Positions 1-9,645 of a stretch of 64,000 nucleotides of DNA are shown here, in pieces. This DNA comes from an uncultured Spirochaetota bacterium (lineage in GTDB: Bacteria; Spirochaetota; UBA4802; UBA5550). Position 1 is the first letter of the stretch, and each line of letters opens with the position of its first letter. Made by a program: the position numbers and the translations under genes. Location of the stretch: NCBI GenBank assembly GCA_937872225.1, contig CALMRZ010000016.1, positions 124,001 through 188,000 of the forward strand. Direction: 5' to 3'. The notes below the pieces were generated by a model that worked only from the letters and a program-made list of their open reading frames with translations, was not told the origin of the DNA and ran no database searches.

Positions 1-1805
1 AAGTCGAGCCTGACCGATTTCGGGAAGCTGCCCCTGCAGATTTTCAGCACGTTGGTGAGGGCCCTGTTGACGTCAACCGGGGCCAGGTTCAGCTCCTTTT
101 TGCGGGAAAGGGTCAGGAGCCTCCGGGTCAGGTCTGCCGCGCGGCGGGTGGAATCAAGGGCGGTGTCGAGGTAATTCCGTATCGCCTCCCCCTGACTGAG
201 CTCCTCTTTTTTCAGGAGGATGCTGACCAGGTCCAGGCTTCCCATGATGCCGCCCAGCATGTTGTTGAAATCGTGGGCGAGGCCGCCGGCGAGTGTCCCC
301 ACGGCCTCCATCTTCTGCGCCTGGACCAGCTGGTTCTGGACGCGCTCCCGCTCGGCCTCGGCCTCCTTGCGGTCGTGGATATCGGTGATGATGCCGTTGA
401 TGCCCTGGAACTCGCCGTTGACGATTATGGCGTTGCTGTAGCTCATGACCCACCGGGTCTGCCCGGACCTGGTCACGATGCGGTATTCCAGCGGCATCCG
501 TATGTTCTCGGAAAGTTCGACAAACCGCCTGGTTATGACAGGTATGTCCTCGGGATGTATGAAGGATAGAAAATTCTTTCCCAGGAGCTCCGCCGGCGTG
601 AATTCGGCAACGCGCGTGATGGCATGGGTGATATAGGTGAAGTACCCGGCGGCATCGACCGAAAATATGACCTCGTTGATGTTCTCCACCAGGTTCCGGT
701 ATTGCTCCTCGCTCTGGCGCAGGGCCTCTTCCATTTCCACCTGCATGGTTATGTCGGTGCAGAAGCCCTCCACGCCCACCGTCCTGCCGCCCTCGTCGCG
801 CAGTATCACGTTGCGCTGCTCGATCCACCGGAGTTCGCCCGACTTGTGGATGATGGGATACCTGATGGCGTCGACGGAGTTCCCCTTCTCCAGGTTCTTC
901 CAGTACGACTTGAGGGTGTCCTTCCATTCGTCGGGGACCAGCTTTTTAAACAGGTTCCTGCCGGTGGCGGTCTCCTCCAGGGTGTACCCGGTCAGGTTTA
1001 CGGACCCCGGGCTCGCGAATTCCATCAGCCCCGTCGTGAGGTTGAGCCTGAATATGACCGCCGGCGCGTTCTCGACGATGCGCCTGATGAAGGTCTCCTT
1101 CGCGCTCAGCTCCTGCTCCGAGCGCACCAGTTCCTCGTTCTGAGCCTCGAATTCCTCGTTGGTGGCCTGCAGTTCCTCCATGGCGGCCTCGAGCTCTTCC
1201 AGCGTGGCGGACTGCTCCTCCTTGGCCTGCCGCTCGTTCTGCAATGACCTGTTCAGGTTTATGATGAGATACCCGACGGGGATGCCGATGCTCAGCGAGA
1301 TGAAGCCGCTGTTGACGATGAACATGGTCCAGCTGCCGAAGCTCATCTGCCGGACGGCGTTCCATGCCGCGCTGCTGTCCGGCATGAATCGGTAGAGCGT
1401 TATAAGCATCAGCGCGTTGAAGGCGGTGGATGCAATGGCCGCGCGGGTCCCGAAGAAAATCGAGGCCATGGCCACGCACAGTATCATCCAGGCGACCCGG
1501 GCATAGTTCGGTCCCAGATATATGACAAAGGAGATGGTCAGCATGTAGAGCATGGCGAGCCAGATGATGCTGCTGATCCGGTAGCCGATGGACGGGACCA
1601 TGACGCGTATGAGCAGGGCGATCCATAACACGATATCAAGAGCGCTGAGCAGGAAATACCTTTCGCTGAAGAAAAACGGGAAGCTGACGGCGTAGCTGAC
1701 GGGCAGGGCGATGACGTATATCAGGGCGAGGATGTCTATTAATCTGATCCTCAGCGCGGTCAGGTCAAGGGGGCTGTCGGCGGGCCTTTTGAAGCGCTCT
1801 AACAT
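1..1805 (-). CDS. Membrane-bound PAS sensor histidine kinase (3' end beyond window)
   Basis: About 601 residues are visible. The start at 1805 is preceded by a strong GGGGAGG ribosome site. The N-terminus has several hydrophobic segments (about residues 15-165), then a Glu/Gln-rich coiled coil, two PAS domains (about 215-335 and 345-465, the second ending in the usual D-I-x-D-R-K junction) and a HisKA domain with H-box GGLAHDFNN, where His is the autophosphorylation site. The ATPase domain lies outside the window, so it is unknown whether a receiver follows. Its role is sensing through the membrane and PAS domains and phosphotransfer to a response regulator. It points away from the glycosyltransferase and is separated from it by about 300 bases. 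Confidence 0.9.
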   Translation of the reverse strand, partial: MLERFKRPADSPLDLTALRIRLIDILALIYVIALPVSYAVSFPFFFSERYFLLSALDIVLWIALLIRVMVPSIGYRISSIIWLAMLYMLTISFVIYLGPNYARVAWMILCVAMASIFFGTRAAIASTAFNALMLITLYRFMPDSSAAWNAVRQMSFGSWTMFIVNSGFISLSIGIPVGYLIINLNRSLQNERQAKEEQSATLEELEAAMEELQATNEEFEAQNEELVRSEQELSAKETFIRRIVENAPAVIFRLNLTTGLMEFASPGSVNLTGYTLEETATGRNLFKKLVPDEWKDTLKSYWKNLEKGNSVDAIRYPIIHKSGELRWIEQRNVILRDEGGRTVGVEGFCTDITMQVEMEEALRQSEEQYRNLVENINEVIFSVDAAGYFTYITHAITRVAEFTPAELLGKNFLSFIHPEDIPVITRRFVELSENIRMPLEYRIVTRSGQTRWVMSYSNAIIVNGEFQGINGIITDIHDRKEAEAERERVQNQLVQAQKMEAVGTLAGGLAHDFNNMLGGIMGSLDLVSILLKKEELSQGEAIRNYLDTALDSTRRAADLTRRLLTLSRKKELNLAPVDVNRALTNVLKICRGSFPKSVRLD

Positions 1806-2048
1806 CGGGGGAACCTCCCCTCAATGACCGCGAAATGCCGTTGTGCGGGCAGGGCGCTGTCATGGTGGCCCCGGGCGCACCCTGCCGCGTGCCGTGAAAC
1901 CGCGCTATGGTTACCCGACATAACCCGGATTCTGCTCTTTATGTTTCTCATACCTTATGCTGAATGCAAGTGTAAAAGGAAATCAGATGAAAGGCAACCA
2001 TATTTCTTAAAAAAGTAATTGATCGCCCGCCGTCTTGCGGTATAGTGA

Positions 2049-2076
2049 TTGACATAACCGGCCGCTGCCGTGCATT
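2049..2076 (+). promoter_or_regulatory. Weak candidate promoter for the glycosyltransferase gene
   Basis: A perfect TTGACA (2049-2054) lies 57 bases upstream of the ATG at 2112. The best -10 at normal spacing is only TGCATT (2071-2076, spacer 16). I see nothing else in the 1806-2111 gap except AT-rich sequence near 1980-2010. Confidence 0.25.
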
Positions 2077-2111
2077 GAAGTGACTCTCTCTGACAGGCGG
2101 ATGTCATCAGC

Positions 2112-3374
2112 ATGAAAAACATCGGAATCATATCGACCCGTATTTCCGGGACCGACGGCGTGAGCCACGAGATTGAAAAATGGGCCTGGGCCCTTGAGCG
2201 GAACGGCTTTTCCTGCTTCTACTGCGCCGGCGAAGTGGACCGGCCCGGGGAACGGTGCATGGTCGTAGACGAGGCCCACTTCAAGCATCCTGACATCGCG
2301 GCGATAAACCGGAGCGTGTTCGGGAGCCATGTCAGGAAGAGGGAGGTCACGCGGCTGATACATGCCATGACCGCCCATCTCAGGCAGGAACTGGCGCGCT
2401 TCATCCAGACCTTCGACATTGACTGCGTCATCGCGGAAAACACCCTGGCCATCCCGATGAACATCCCCCTGGGGGTCGCCATGACGGAGCTCGTCGCCGA
2501 GACCGGTATCCCCGCGGTGGCCCACCACCATGATTTCGCGTGGGAGCGGGAGCGGTACCTGGTCAACGCCGCCGGCGATTTCATCCAGATGAGCTTTCCC
2601 CCGGTGCTGCCGTCGGTGCATCACGTGGTGATCAACTCACTGGCGCAGGCCTCCCTGGCCCACCGGCGCGGCGTGACCAGCACGGTCATACCCAACACCT
2701 TCGATTACGGTAATCCGCCGGCGGCGCCCGATACCGCGGTCGTTGAGAGCCTCCGCCGGGAGGCCGGCGTCGGGCCCGGTGAGCTCCTGGTGCTGCAGCC
2801 GACCAGGGTCGTCCCGCGGAAATGCATCGAGCGCGCCGTTGACCTGGTGGGCGGCCTTGCCGGCGCCGGGAAGAGGCTCGTCATTTCGCACCCCTCCGGC
2901 GACGAGGGGGACGAGTATGAGCGGCGCCTCAGGGAGTACGCGGAAATGCGCGGCGTGACCCTGGCCTTCATAGACCACATCGTGTCCCCGGGCAGGGCGG
3001 CCTCAAAGGACCGTCCCTATACCATCGGGGACGTGTACCGGGCAGCAGACCTGGTGACCTATCCATCCTCCTACGAGGGTTTCGGGAACGCCTTCCTGGA
3101 AACCGTGTATTTCGGGAAGCCCATCGTGATGAACCGCTACCCGGTCTTCATCGCGGACATCGAGCCGAAAGGCTTCGACCTCTGCCTCATCAACGGCATG
3201 GTGACCGGCGCAACGATTCGCGAGGTCGAGGGGCTCCTTGCCGATGCCGGTTCGCGCGCAAGAAGGGCGGAGCACAATTACCGCGTCGCGAAAGAGAATT
3301 TTTCCTATGAAAAGCTGGAGGAGCTCCTGCTGGGGGTGATGCGCGGCCTCAGACCTCTATCTCCCGGCAGATGA
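2112..3374 (+). CDS. Glycosyltransferase family 4 (GT-B fold)
   Basis: A 420-residue protein of normal GT4 length. The N-terminal Rossmann half begins with NIGIISTRISGTDGVSHEIEKW, reading as a Gly-rich acceptor-side loop, and contains a His-rich patch (VAHHHDF, about 140-146). The C-terminal half has the donor-binding pattern SYEGFGNAFLE (about 320-330), the EX7E signature of retaining GT4 enzymes. It probably transfers a sugar from a nucleotide-sugar to a small molecule or lipid; the substrate cannot be read from sequence. The DGVSxEIxKW start resembles enzymes making glucosylglycerate-type compatible solutes, which is a weak inference. Its last 26 bases overlap the convergent nitrilase gene. 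Confidence 0.85.
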   Translation: MKNIGIISTRISGTDGVSHEIEKWAWALERNGFSCFYCAGEVDRPGERCMVVDEAHFKHPDIAAINRSVFGSHVRKREVTRLIHAMTAHLRQELARFIQTFDIDCVIAENTLAIPMNIPLGVAMTELVAETGIPAVAHHHDFAWERERYLVNAAGDFIQMSFPPVLPSVHHVVINSLAQASLAHRRGVTSTVIPNTFDYGNPPAAPDTAVVESLRREAGVGPGELLVLQPTRVVPRKCIERAVDLVGGLAGAGKRLVISHPSGDEGDEYERRLREYAEMRGVTLAFIDHIVSPGRAASKDRPYTIGDVYRAADLVTYPSSYEGFGNAFLETVYFGKPIVMNRYPVFIADIEPKGFDLCLINGMVTGATIREVEGLLADAGSRARRAEHNYRVAKENFSYEKLEELLLGVMRGLRPLSPGR

Positions 3375-4062
3375 TCATGGAGGAGTTTTCCTCTTCGGGC
3401 CTGACGCGGAAGATGACGCCGTGCCGGTCCGCGATGAGGCTCCGCGCCTGCAGGAAATCCCGGAATTCCGATTTCACGCCGCACACCTTAACGATGACCG
3501 CGCCCGACAGCGCGGCCCCGCGCACGTACAGTTCGTTGTCGCGCCTGAATTTCTCCTCCACGGTCTCTTCTTTTCTCGGGGAAAACACCGGTGAAAAGAT
3601 GATGCGCGCGCCGTTATCGCGCATGAAATGGAAACCCTCGTCGTCGAACACGTCGGCGCAGATGATCACCCCGAAGGTCACGCCGTGGGCCTCGAAGACC
3701 CGGTACGAGTCACCCGGCGTTATCCGCGCCTTTTCCGGGGCGTAGAGGTTTTTCTTCCGGTAACTGCCCAGGAGCTTCCCTTCCCGGAACACGAAGGCGG
3801 TGTTGTATACCACGCCGTCGCCGAGCTCCGGCATGGTGCCGCCGATGACCACGGCGGAGAGCTCCCGGGAAAGGGTCTCGATGCGGCAGAGCTGGCGTGC
3901 CTGGTTATGGGGGGTCTGCACCTGGGTCCCCAGGGACGTGTTTACGAAAAAATACTCCGGAAAGCAGATGAAGTGCGGCCGGAAGCGACGCATCGCGTCC
4001 GCTTCATCATGGGTCACGGGAACGCCCAGCTGTTTCTGGCAGAGGACCACGCGGAATTTCAT
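3349..4062 (-). CDS. Carbon-nitrogen hydrolase (nitrilase superfamily)
   Basis: A 237-residue protein with all three catalytic residues of the family in order: Glu in FPEYFF (about 36), Lys in YRKKNLYAPEK (about 105) and Cys in IICADVF (about 136). Members hydrolyse amides, nitriles or carbamoyl groups; the substrate is not evident. It is slightly shorter than the usual 260-300 residues, but the core looks intact. It lies 70 bases downstream of the FecR lipoprotein gene on the same strand and overlaps the 3' end of the glycosyltransferase gene tail to tail, so it may be co-transcribed with the lipoprotein. Confidence 0.85.
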   Translation of the reverse strand: MKFRVVLCQKQLGVPVTHDEADAMRRFRPHFICFPEYFFVNTSLGTQVQTPHNQARQLCRIETLSRELSAVVIGGTMPELGDGVVYNTAFVFREGKLLGSYRKKNLYAPEKARITPGDSYRVFEAHGVTFGVIICADVFDDEGFHFMRDNGARIIFSPVFSPRKEETVEEKFRRDNELYVRGAALSGAVIVKVCGVKSEFRDFLQARSLIADRHGVIFRVRPEEENSSMIICREIEV

Positions 4063-4132
4063 GGGCGCATTATGCGCCTCTTTCCGCGGGGGGCAACCTT
4101 TTTTTGCGGTCCCGGTATCGGGCGGCCTGTTT

Positions 4133-5236
4133 CTATTTGCCGCCGAGCCTTTTTTTCAGGGCTTCTTCGCGCTTTTTCTGGAGGTCTTCCTTCTTTTCTT
4201 TCCTTTTTGCGGCTGCTTCTTTCTGCTTTTCGCGGAGCTTTTCGAACAGGTTGTTTTTTTTCTCAGGGCGCAGCTCGGTACGGTTTTCTTTTTTTTCTTT
4301 GATTTTTTCGGCCCGTTCCTTCTTTTTTTCCCGGCGCTTTTCATCGATCTCCTTTTGCTTCTCGCGGAGCCTGTCGAACAGCGACGGTTTACCCTGCTGC
4401 GCCTGGCGCTTTTCCATGAAGCGCGCCCTGATCCGGGCGCCTTCCTGCTTTTTCTTTTCGAAGAACTTCTTGATCCGCTCGTCCCTCTGCTTTTCCATCA
4501 TTTCGTAGCGGTCCTGCCTCATCTGGAGCACCTTCATGCGGAATTCCTTCCGGAGTCCCGGATTCAGCCGGTCGACGACGGCATGGTCGATGCGGTTCAG
4601 GTCGTCGCGCAGTTTTTGCATGCGGGCCGCGTTGATGGCGGCGACGGCGATCTTCCTGTTCTTTATGATCTCGCGGACCTGGTCCCGCTTGATCTCGGCG
4701 CGGCTGTTCTCGCCGACAAGGTTGGTGACCTCGCTGACCACCCTGCCGCCCTGGACCGGGTTGACCTTGACCGTGCCGGAAAGGACGTCCGTGTCGGAAG
4801 AGTTCGCGTCGGTGCTCACCCGGAAGCTGGTCCCCCGCACCGCGACGACCATCGTCGGCGTGCTGACGCTGAAGGATTCATTCTCCTTCAGCTTCGAGAC
4901 CGTGTTGAATACCGATCCCTTCTGGAGGGACAGATCGGTCGATTTTTTCATGCCGGCGATGACGGAGTCGACGCGGACCGTGGTGTTTTCGTTTATCCTG
5001 ACCAGGGCGGTCTGATTGTACACCAGATCCACCGAAGAGATGCCGGCGGTCACTATGGTCTCGCCTGCCGCAACGGGAGCGCCGATTTCGGCTGCACGGG
5101 TTCCGCCGCCTCCCTGGATCGATACGGTGCCTATGTAGTTCTGGATGACCAGGGTATTGGCACCCTCCTCGGATTTTCCGCAGCCGAGCAGGGCGGCGAG
5201 TATCGCAGGGGTGAAGAACATCAACGCTTTTTTCAT
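4133..5236 (-). CDS. FecR-domain lipoprotein with long Lys/Glu/Arg-rich tail
   Basis: A 367-residue protein. The signal peptide ends in a lipobox-like LLGC (Cys19), so it is probably a lipid-anchored periplasmic or outer-membrane protein. Residues about 30-195 form a FecR-type beta domain (SVDLVYNQTALVRINENTTVRV; MVVAVRGTSFRVS), common in spirochaete lipoproteins, where it is not usually linked to iron transport. The rest is almost uninterrupted charged helix or coiled coil, with a duplicated unit LF-[DE]-[RK]-LREKQKE near 285 and 325 separated by KREKK blocks. The DNA there is poly-purine on the coding strand. A structural or envelope-attachment role is possible; function is unknown. Confidence 0.85.
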   Translation of the reverse strand: MKKALMFFTPAILAALLGCGKSEEGANTLVIQNYIGTVSIQGGGGTRAAEIGAPVAAGETIVTAGISSVDLVYNQTALVRINENTTVRVDSVIAGMKKSTDLSLQKGSVFNTVSKLKENESFSVSTPTMVVAVRGTSFRVSTDANSSDTDVLSGTVKVNPVQGGRVVSEVTNLVGENSRAEIKRDQVREIIKNRKIAVAAINAARMQKLRDDLNRIDHAVVDRLNPGLRKEFRMKVLQMRQDRYEMMEKQRDERIKKFFEKKKQEGARIRARFMEKRQAQQGKPSLFDRLREKQKEIDEKRREKKKERAEKIKEKKENRTELRPEKKNNLFEKLREKQKEAAAKRKEKKEDLQKKREEALKKRLGGK

Positions 5237-5375
5237 TTCATTTTCCTCGCAATCGGTATGTGATGTTTATTTTCCCGAACAGGGTAGCGATGGGATTAAA
5301 AAACGGAATCCGATTAATGTCAAGGAAGAAACGGGGGATGCTCAACGGGCAGGTTATATGGTGAAGGACGCATTT

Positions 5376-5404
5376 CCCCGGCCGCTGTAATGCAACAGCC
5401 GGGG
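5376..5404 (-). terminator. Hairpin just downstream of the SpoIIE phosphatase gene
   Basis: CCCCG/CGGGG outer stem (5376-5380 with 5400-5404) and GCTGT/ACAGC inner stem (5384-5388 with 5395-5399), with a 3-base bulge. It lies four bases beyond the stop of the gene at 5409. No T-run follows in the direction of transcription, so termination is uncertain. Confidence 0.35.
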
Positions 5405-5408
5405 TGGA

Positions 5409-6959
5409 TCACAGCTTTTTCAGAACAATGACGGTCGCATCGTCTCTCAGGAGGTTCAGGCCGCCGGTAAAATCCGCGAGGCCGGCAACAAGATGGTCCA
5501 GGACAGCTGACGCGCTGCCTGCCGGTGCTCCGGCAAGGATCGATCGAAGCCGCTCATCTCCCAGTATGGCCCCGCTTTCGTCGGCCGCCTCGATGACGCC
5601 ATCCGAATACAGGACGATGCAGTCGCCGGGTGAGCAGTCGAAGGAGACGGTCTCGTATTCCCGGTGGTCCGGGAACATGCCGATGAAGAAGCCGCTGTTG
5701 TTTACGATCCTGTCCGCTGACGCACCTCTCTTCAGCAGGAGCTGCGGATGGTTTGCGTTGGCGTATTCGACCCGCCCCCCCGACAGCCGCAGCAGTATTC
5801 CGGTAAGGTAGAAGCCTGACATTCCTATTTCATGGTATAATTCATGATTGGACCGGTCGAATACACCGCCGAGACCGGGTCCCGTGCGCTTCTTGAAGTT
5901 GCGGAATATGATTGATTTTGCTATCATGGTGACAAGAGCCGATGCGATGCCGTGGCCTGAAACATCGAAGATGCCGACGCCCGCAAGCCTGCCGTCCAGG
6001 ACATAAAAATCGTAGAAGTCGCCGGAAACTCCGGCCATGGGATGCAGGAAATACGACAGCTCCCATTCATCGGAGACAGGGGCTTCTGAAGGAAGAAACG
6101 TCCTCTGGACATTGACCGCCATGTTCAGGTCCCGCTGCGCGACCTCCTGCGCCGCGAGGAGCTTGCCGTTTGCGGCGGTCAGCTCCAGGTTCGCCTGCGC
6201 GAGCTTTGCCTCCCGGTCGCGGATCACATCGAGGAGGTACTCGATGGTCCAGGCGCGTTGCCGCACGATGGAAAAACCGATGAGAATGATGGAAGCCGTC
6301 AGGATCAGGGAAACTGATTCTCCCTTTGTCGATGACCCCAGGAGGGTCATGATGTTTACTGTCACCAGGAGTGCCGGCACGGTGAGAACCAGGACGGAGA
6401 ATATCCAGATATTTCTTTTCCGCGCGGGAGGGTCTTTTTCCTTGACGCAGGAGAGGCCGATGATGACAAGGCCGGCGAGGAACGTGGCAATCAGGTTGGC
6501 GCTGTACAGCGCGTACAGGGCGTCCGGTTTTCTTGTCAGCGCGAAATTGGTCACGGCTACGGTGGCCCGGTACCGTTCGAGCAAGGCCGGATCCATGAGA
6601 ATGAAAATATTGTGTCCGATGATGATCGCCGGCGGCATGAAGAGGAGATACTCGACGGGTCGTATGGAGTAGTCGGAGCGGTAAATGGCCCGCGAGAAGA
6701 AATAGAACATGGTCCCAAGGAGCGACCCGGGCATCATCTGGAACAGTATCAGTTCCGCGACGGAGATGCCGAACGAAATGTACACTGCGGCCGGGGCCAG
6801 CCAGCCGATGAGGAGAAACAGATACAGTGAAAAGAGCTGGTTTACCCTGCTGCGGCGGTTGTGGAAATAGACCGTTAAGGATATGGCCCCCACCAGGATG
6901 ATGGAGACCGCGCTGACCAGAAAGATGGTCAGATTCTGCTGCGTAAGGTGTATGTTCAT
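5409..6959 (-). CDS. Membrane-anchored PP2C/SpoIIE-type serine phosphatase
   Basis: A 516-residue protein. The N-terminal half (about 10-235) has seven or so hydrophobic segments resembling a 7TM sensor module. A coiled coil (about 240-280) leads into a PP2C_SIG/SpoIIE domain (about 290-515) with metal-binding acidic motifs: GDFYDF, GIFDVSGHG, YSDGVIEA and RDDATVIVL. RsbU/SpoIIE-like enzymes dephosphorylate anti-anti-sigma STAS proteins in partner switching. No anti-sigma kinase or classical RsbV-like STAS gene lies next to it; the only STAS domain in the window is in the receiver protein at 27440. It is flanked by a hairpin on its 3' side and is probably monocistronic. Confidence 0.9.
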   Translation of the reverse strand: MNIHLTQQNLTIFLVSAVSIILVGAISLTVYFHNRRSRVNQLFSLYLFLLIGWLAPAAVYISFGISVAELILFQMMPGSLLGTMFYFFSRAIYRSDYSIRPVEYLLFMPPAIIIGHNIFILMDPALLERYRATVAVTNFALTRKPDALYALYSANLIATFLAGLVIIGLSCVKEKDPPARKRNIWIFSVLVLTVPALLVTVNIMTLLGSSTKGESVSLILTASIILIGFSIVRQRAWTIEYLLDVIRDREAKLAQANLELTAANGKLLAAQEVAQRDLNMAVNVQRTFLPSEAPVSDEWELSYFLHPMAGVSGDFYDFYVLDGRLAGVGIFDVSGHGIASALVTMIAKSIIFRNFKKRTGPGLGGVFDRSNHELYHEIGMSGFYLTGILLRLSGGRVEYANANHPQLLLKRGASADRIVNNSGFFIGMFPDHREYETVSFDCSPGDCIVLYSDGVIEAADESGAILGDERLRSILAGAPAGSASAVLDHLVAGLADFTGGLNLLRDDATVIVLKKL

Positions 6960-7313
6960 CGGTTTCTCGAAAAATGGTCAAACATGAACGACGGGGCCCG
7001 CCGTGAAAAGGCACCGTAAACCCGCTGTGCGCATAAAGCTTTCATGTATCCGTCCATGATGCTATACCAATCATAAAAGAGTTCAAGTAAAAAATAATAT
7101 GCGGAAGCCGTCCCGATGGCCGATAGGGAGGAACAATGGCAGGGATGGTTGCCGCGCGTTATTGCGCAATTATTGCGTATGCACTGTTAACCATGGCCGC
7201 CAATGATAAGTGATAGAACGAAGAAGCATCCTGGCCGGCAGAGAAGGCGAGGATCAGCATCCTCGCCTTCATCTGTAAGAGTCTCGCGCCGGTTCGGTTT
7301 TGGTCAGAAGGAT
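6960..7313. other. Intergenic region with a perfect 12-bp hairpin
   Basis: No gene is apparent. A 12-bp perfect inverted repeat (GAAGGCGAGGAT at 7243-7254, complement at 7259-7270, loop CAGC) lies 43 bases past the stop of the minus-strand receiver pseudogene. It could be its terminator, although no T-run flanks it on either side. The rest (6960-7240) holds no recognisable signal. Confidence 0.5.
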
Positions 7314-8155
7314 TTACGCCCGGAGGCCCCTCCTCCTCATGCGCCTCGTGGCTAGTATGAGCCCCAGGGGCAGCGCCATCATGGCGAAGAGTCCCGTGAC
7401 CTCGGACGCGTGACCGGCGTCGGTGCCGCGGTATGGGGCCGCCGACGCGACGGAGCCGCAGCCGGTCTTGCCGCCGTTCAGGAGATGGTTATCGGCGTCC
7501 TCGTTGCTGCCGATCATCTTACAGGTCGAGCCTTCGCCCGCGGTGTTTGTTGCCGTGAAGTCAAGCTTCGCCGGGTGTTCTGCGTCGATCACGATGAAAT
7601 TATAACCGTTGCCCACGACCCCGAGGGATAGCCGCCGGATGGTCTGTTCGGCCGGTTTTTTTTCCTCGATCTCTTTTCTCAATGTTTCATTGACGCCGCG
7701 CAGCTCCCTCGTCTGCTCGAGGACCTTATACTCCAGTTCGGTATTCATTTTCTGAAGCTCGCGCTTCATGTGGCTGAGCGTAAGATGTGTCCGGACCCGG
7801 ACCAGCAGCTCCTCGACGTCAATGGGTTTGCGATGTAATCCGACGCGCCGCACTGGACCCCCTTCACCTTATCGAAGATCCCTGACGCAGCCGTTATAAA
7901 TATAACCGGTATACCCATCGACGCCGGATCCGACTTGATGCGCTTGCATATCTCGAACCCGTTTTCGCCGGGCATCATGACGTCAAGCGGTATCAGATCG
8001 ACCGCCTCGCTGCCGATTGTTTTCAGCGACTCCGCGCCGTTCGCTGCGGTGACCGGGCCATAATCCTTGCGCGACAGGAATTCTTTGACCAGGTTGCGGC
8101 TTTCGATTTCGTCATCCACGCACAGGATTTTTTTCTTTTCTGCTGGTTCCGTCAT
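7314..8155 (-). pseudogene. Frameshifted response regulator fused to a foreign secreted-protein tail
   Basis: Reading from 8155, a normal receiver domain appears (ILCVDDE; phosphoacceptor in LDVMMPGENG; FITAASG) up to GASDYIANP near 7833, after which this frame drifts and stops at 7766. The neighbouring frame continues the domain exactly (KPIDVEELLVRVRTHLTLSH). Restoring one A in the AAA run at about 7831-7834 would give the expected YIAKPID, so this is a one-base deletion. A coiled coil (KRELQKMNTELEYKVLEQTREL) follows. After TIRRLSL the sequence changes to an unrelated stretch ending in NGGKTGCGS, a hydrophobic segment and RRMRRRG, like a C-terminal sorting signal. A cytoplasmic receiver should not carry such a tail, so this looks like a decayed fusion. 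Confidence 0.75.
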
Positions 8156-8428
8156 GGCAACTCCCTGAGAATTTCAAAAACCTCACCCTGGAGTTTTCAG
8201 GTGGAATTTCTGCTTCCCGGAATCTGCGGACCGTGTCGCCGGCTGTTTATCGCAGTTGCAATATATGGAGGTGCCGGGGCTAAATCATCCATAAAATCAG
8301 GAGCAGACGAAATACAACAGTCGTTGTGTGACGCTTTGAGCGGGCAGCCGGTACGGTGCGGACGCGACCGCGGTGCGTTCAAGCAAACATCAGGCGCTTC
8401 GGTCCATGCCGGTCCGGGGGTGTCCTGG

Positions 8429-8848
8429 TTATTCCTGGAACGGCCTCCCGACGATGCCGGCGACCCTCTTGACCACCGTATCGCGGTCATAGGGCTTCTT
8501 AATGTATCCGTTTACTCCAAGCTTCAGAAGCTCCGTGACCATTTCCTTCTCGCCATGCGCTGTTACCATGATAATGCGCGACGATTGAAGTATGGGCTTG
8601 ATCCGCTTTATTGTTTCTATCCCGTCCATGAGGGGCATTTCCATGTCGATGAAAATAAAATCGGGGGCCATTTTTGAAGCCGTGATTTTATTGATGGCGA
8701 TTTCACCGTTGTCAGCCTCGTCAATGATCTTGAACTGGAGTGACAGCAATATGCGCTTCAATATTTCCCGTGCCGTCAGTGAATCGTCAATGAGAAAAAC
8801 AGTATAGGGGGTGCCGTTGGGTTTGTGGCCTATGGGAAAGGTGCTCAT
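8429..8848 (-). CDS. Single-domain response regulator (CheY-like)
   Basis: A 139-residue protein made only of a receiver domain: acidic pocket in FLIDDS, phosphoacceptor Asp in FIFIDMEMPLMDG, Thr in MVTAHG and Lys in YIKKPYD. The first 15 residues are a short extension. With no output domain it should act by protein contact, as in chemotaxis or phosphorelay. It stands alone on the minus strand between the receiver pseudogene and the divergent regulator at 9216. The 273 bases between it and the pseudogene hold nothing I can identify. Confidence 0.9.
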   Translation of the reverse strand: MSTFPIGHKPNGTPYTVFLIDDSLTAREILKRILLSLQFKIIDEADNGEIAINKITASKMAPDFIFIDMEMPLMDGIETIKRIKPILQSSRIIMVTAHGEKEMVTELLKLGVNGYIKKPYDRDTVVKRVAGIVGRPFQE

Positions 8849-8979
8849 TTGTCGTGCTCCTCTGGATCATAAGATCAATGCCGGCTGTTTCTGTATGAAC
8901 AAGGAACAAGGTAACACCAGTAAACCAGAATATCAAGAAATTTTTCCGGGTGACCTGAAAAGAGCAGTTCCTATTAATA

Positions 8980-9008
8980 TTGACATTTTCCCGCTATTTC
9001 AGTATATC
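8980..9008 (+). promoter_or_regulatory. Candidate promoter for the response regulator at 9216
   Basis: TTGACA (8980-8985), a 17-base spacer and TATATC (9003-9008), in a markedly AT-rich patch within the 367-base gap 8849-9215. The predicted start site leaves a leader of about 200 bases before the ATG at 9216. Nothing else is visible in that gap. Confidence 0.45.
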
Positions 9009-9215
9009 TTATAATATCTAAATCAATTGTTGACGGGCCGTTCAGCCGGAAGTTCTTTACTTCAATATCGGCCAGGAAAACAGCTTGCCGGCGGCGTCTG
9101 TAGCGTATACAGAAATAAGGCGGCGGCGTGCGCAAGAGGGGATGGGCGGACATTATCCGAAGAGCAAGCCATGGCAGTACATATGAATACAGAAACAAAT
9201 GACCGGGAGGTCTCC

Positions 9216-9581
9216 ATGGGCATGAAGACGATCCTTGTGGTCGACGACGAACCGGACATATGCTCCGAACTAAGCCTTTACCTGACACGTAAAGGGTATC
9301 AGGTCGTAACCGCGCCAAACGGGAAAGAAGCCCTCGCGGTATATAAAAAGCTCAAGCCTGACATCGTCATATCCGACTACAAAATGCCGGTCATGAACGG
9401 ATTTGACCTGCTCCTGAACATTAAAAGAACCAATAAGTCGGCGGCGGTGATTCTTATGAGCGCTGTGGTTGACCTTGATCCATTTATCATGACTAAAAAC
9501 AGCGCGGCCTATGAATTCATTCACAAACCTGTTGATTTAAATGAATTATTAACAATAATACAAAAAAAAATCCCCGATTGA
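9216..9581 (+). CDS. Single-domain response regulator
   Basis: A 121-residue receiver. I chose ATG 9216 (MGMKTILVVDDE) because GGGAGG lies five bases before it and receiver homology begins there; an open frame runs further upstream without a ribosome site. Key residues: DDE acidic pair, phosphoacceptor Asp in IVISDYKMPVMNG, Ser in LMSAV and Lys in FIHKPVD. The receiver closely resembles that of the receiver-STAS protein at 27440 (same VVDDEPDIC and SDYKMPVMNG signatures), which suggests paralogues that may share a kinase. It has no output domain. Confidence 0.9.
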   Translation: MGMKTILVVDDEPDICSELSLYLTRKGYQVVTAPNGKEALAVYKKLKPDIVISDYKMPVMNGFDLLLNIKRTNKSAAVILMSAVVDLDPFIMTKNSAAYEFIHKPVDLNELLTIIQKKIPD

Positions 9582-9645
9582 CGAACCTGAAATAACGTGC
9601 GCGCAATGCCGTGCTGTTTCAGCCGGCCGTCAGAAGGGGTTGTCA

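Noticed and set aside
8156-8677. Plus-strand open frame at 8201-8677
   Set aside because: Mostly antisense to the CheY-like gene at 8429-8848, with no ribosome site or domain.
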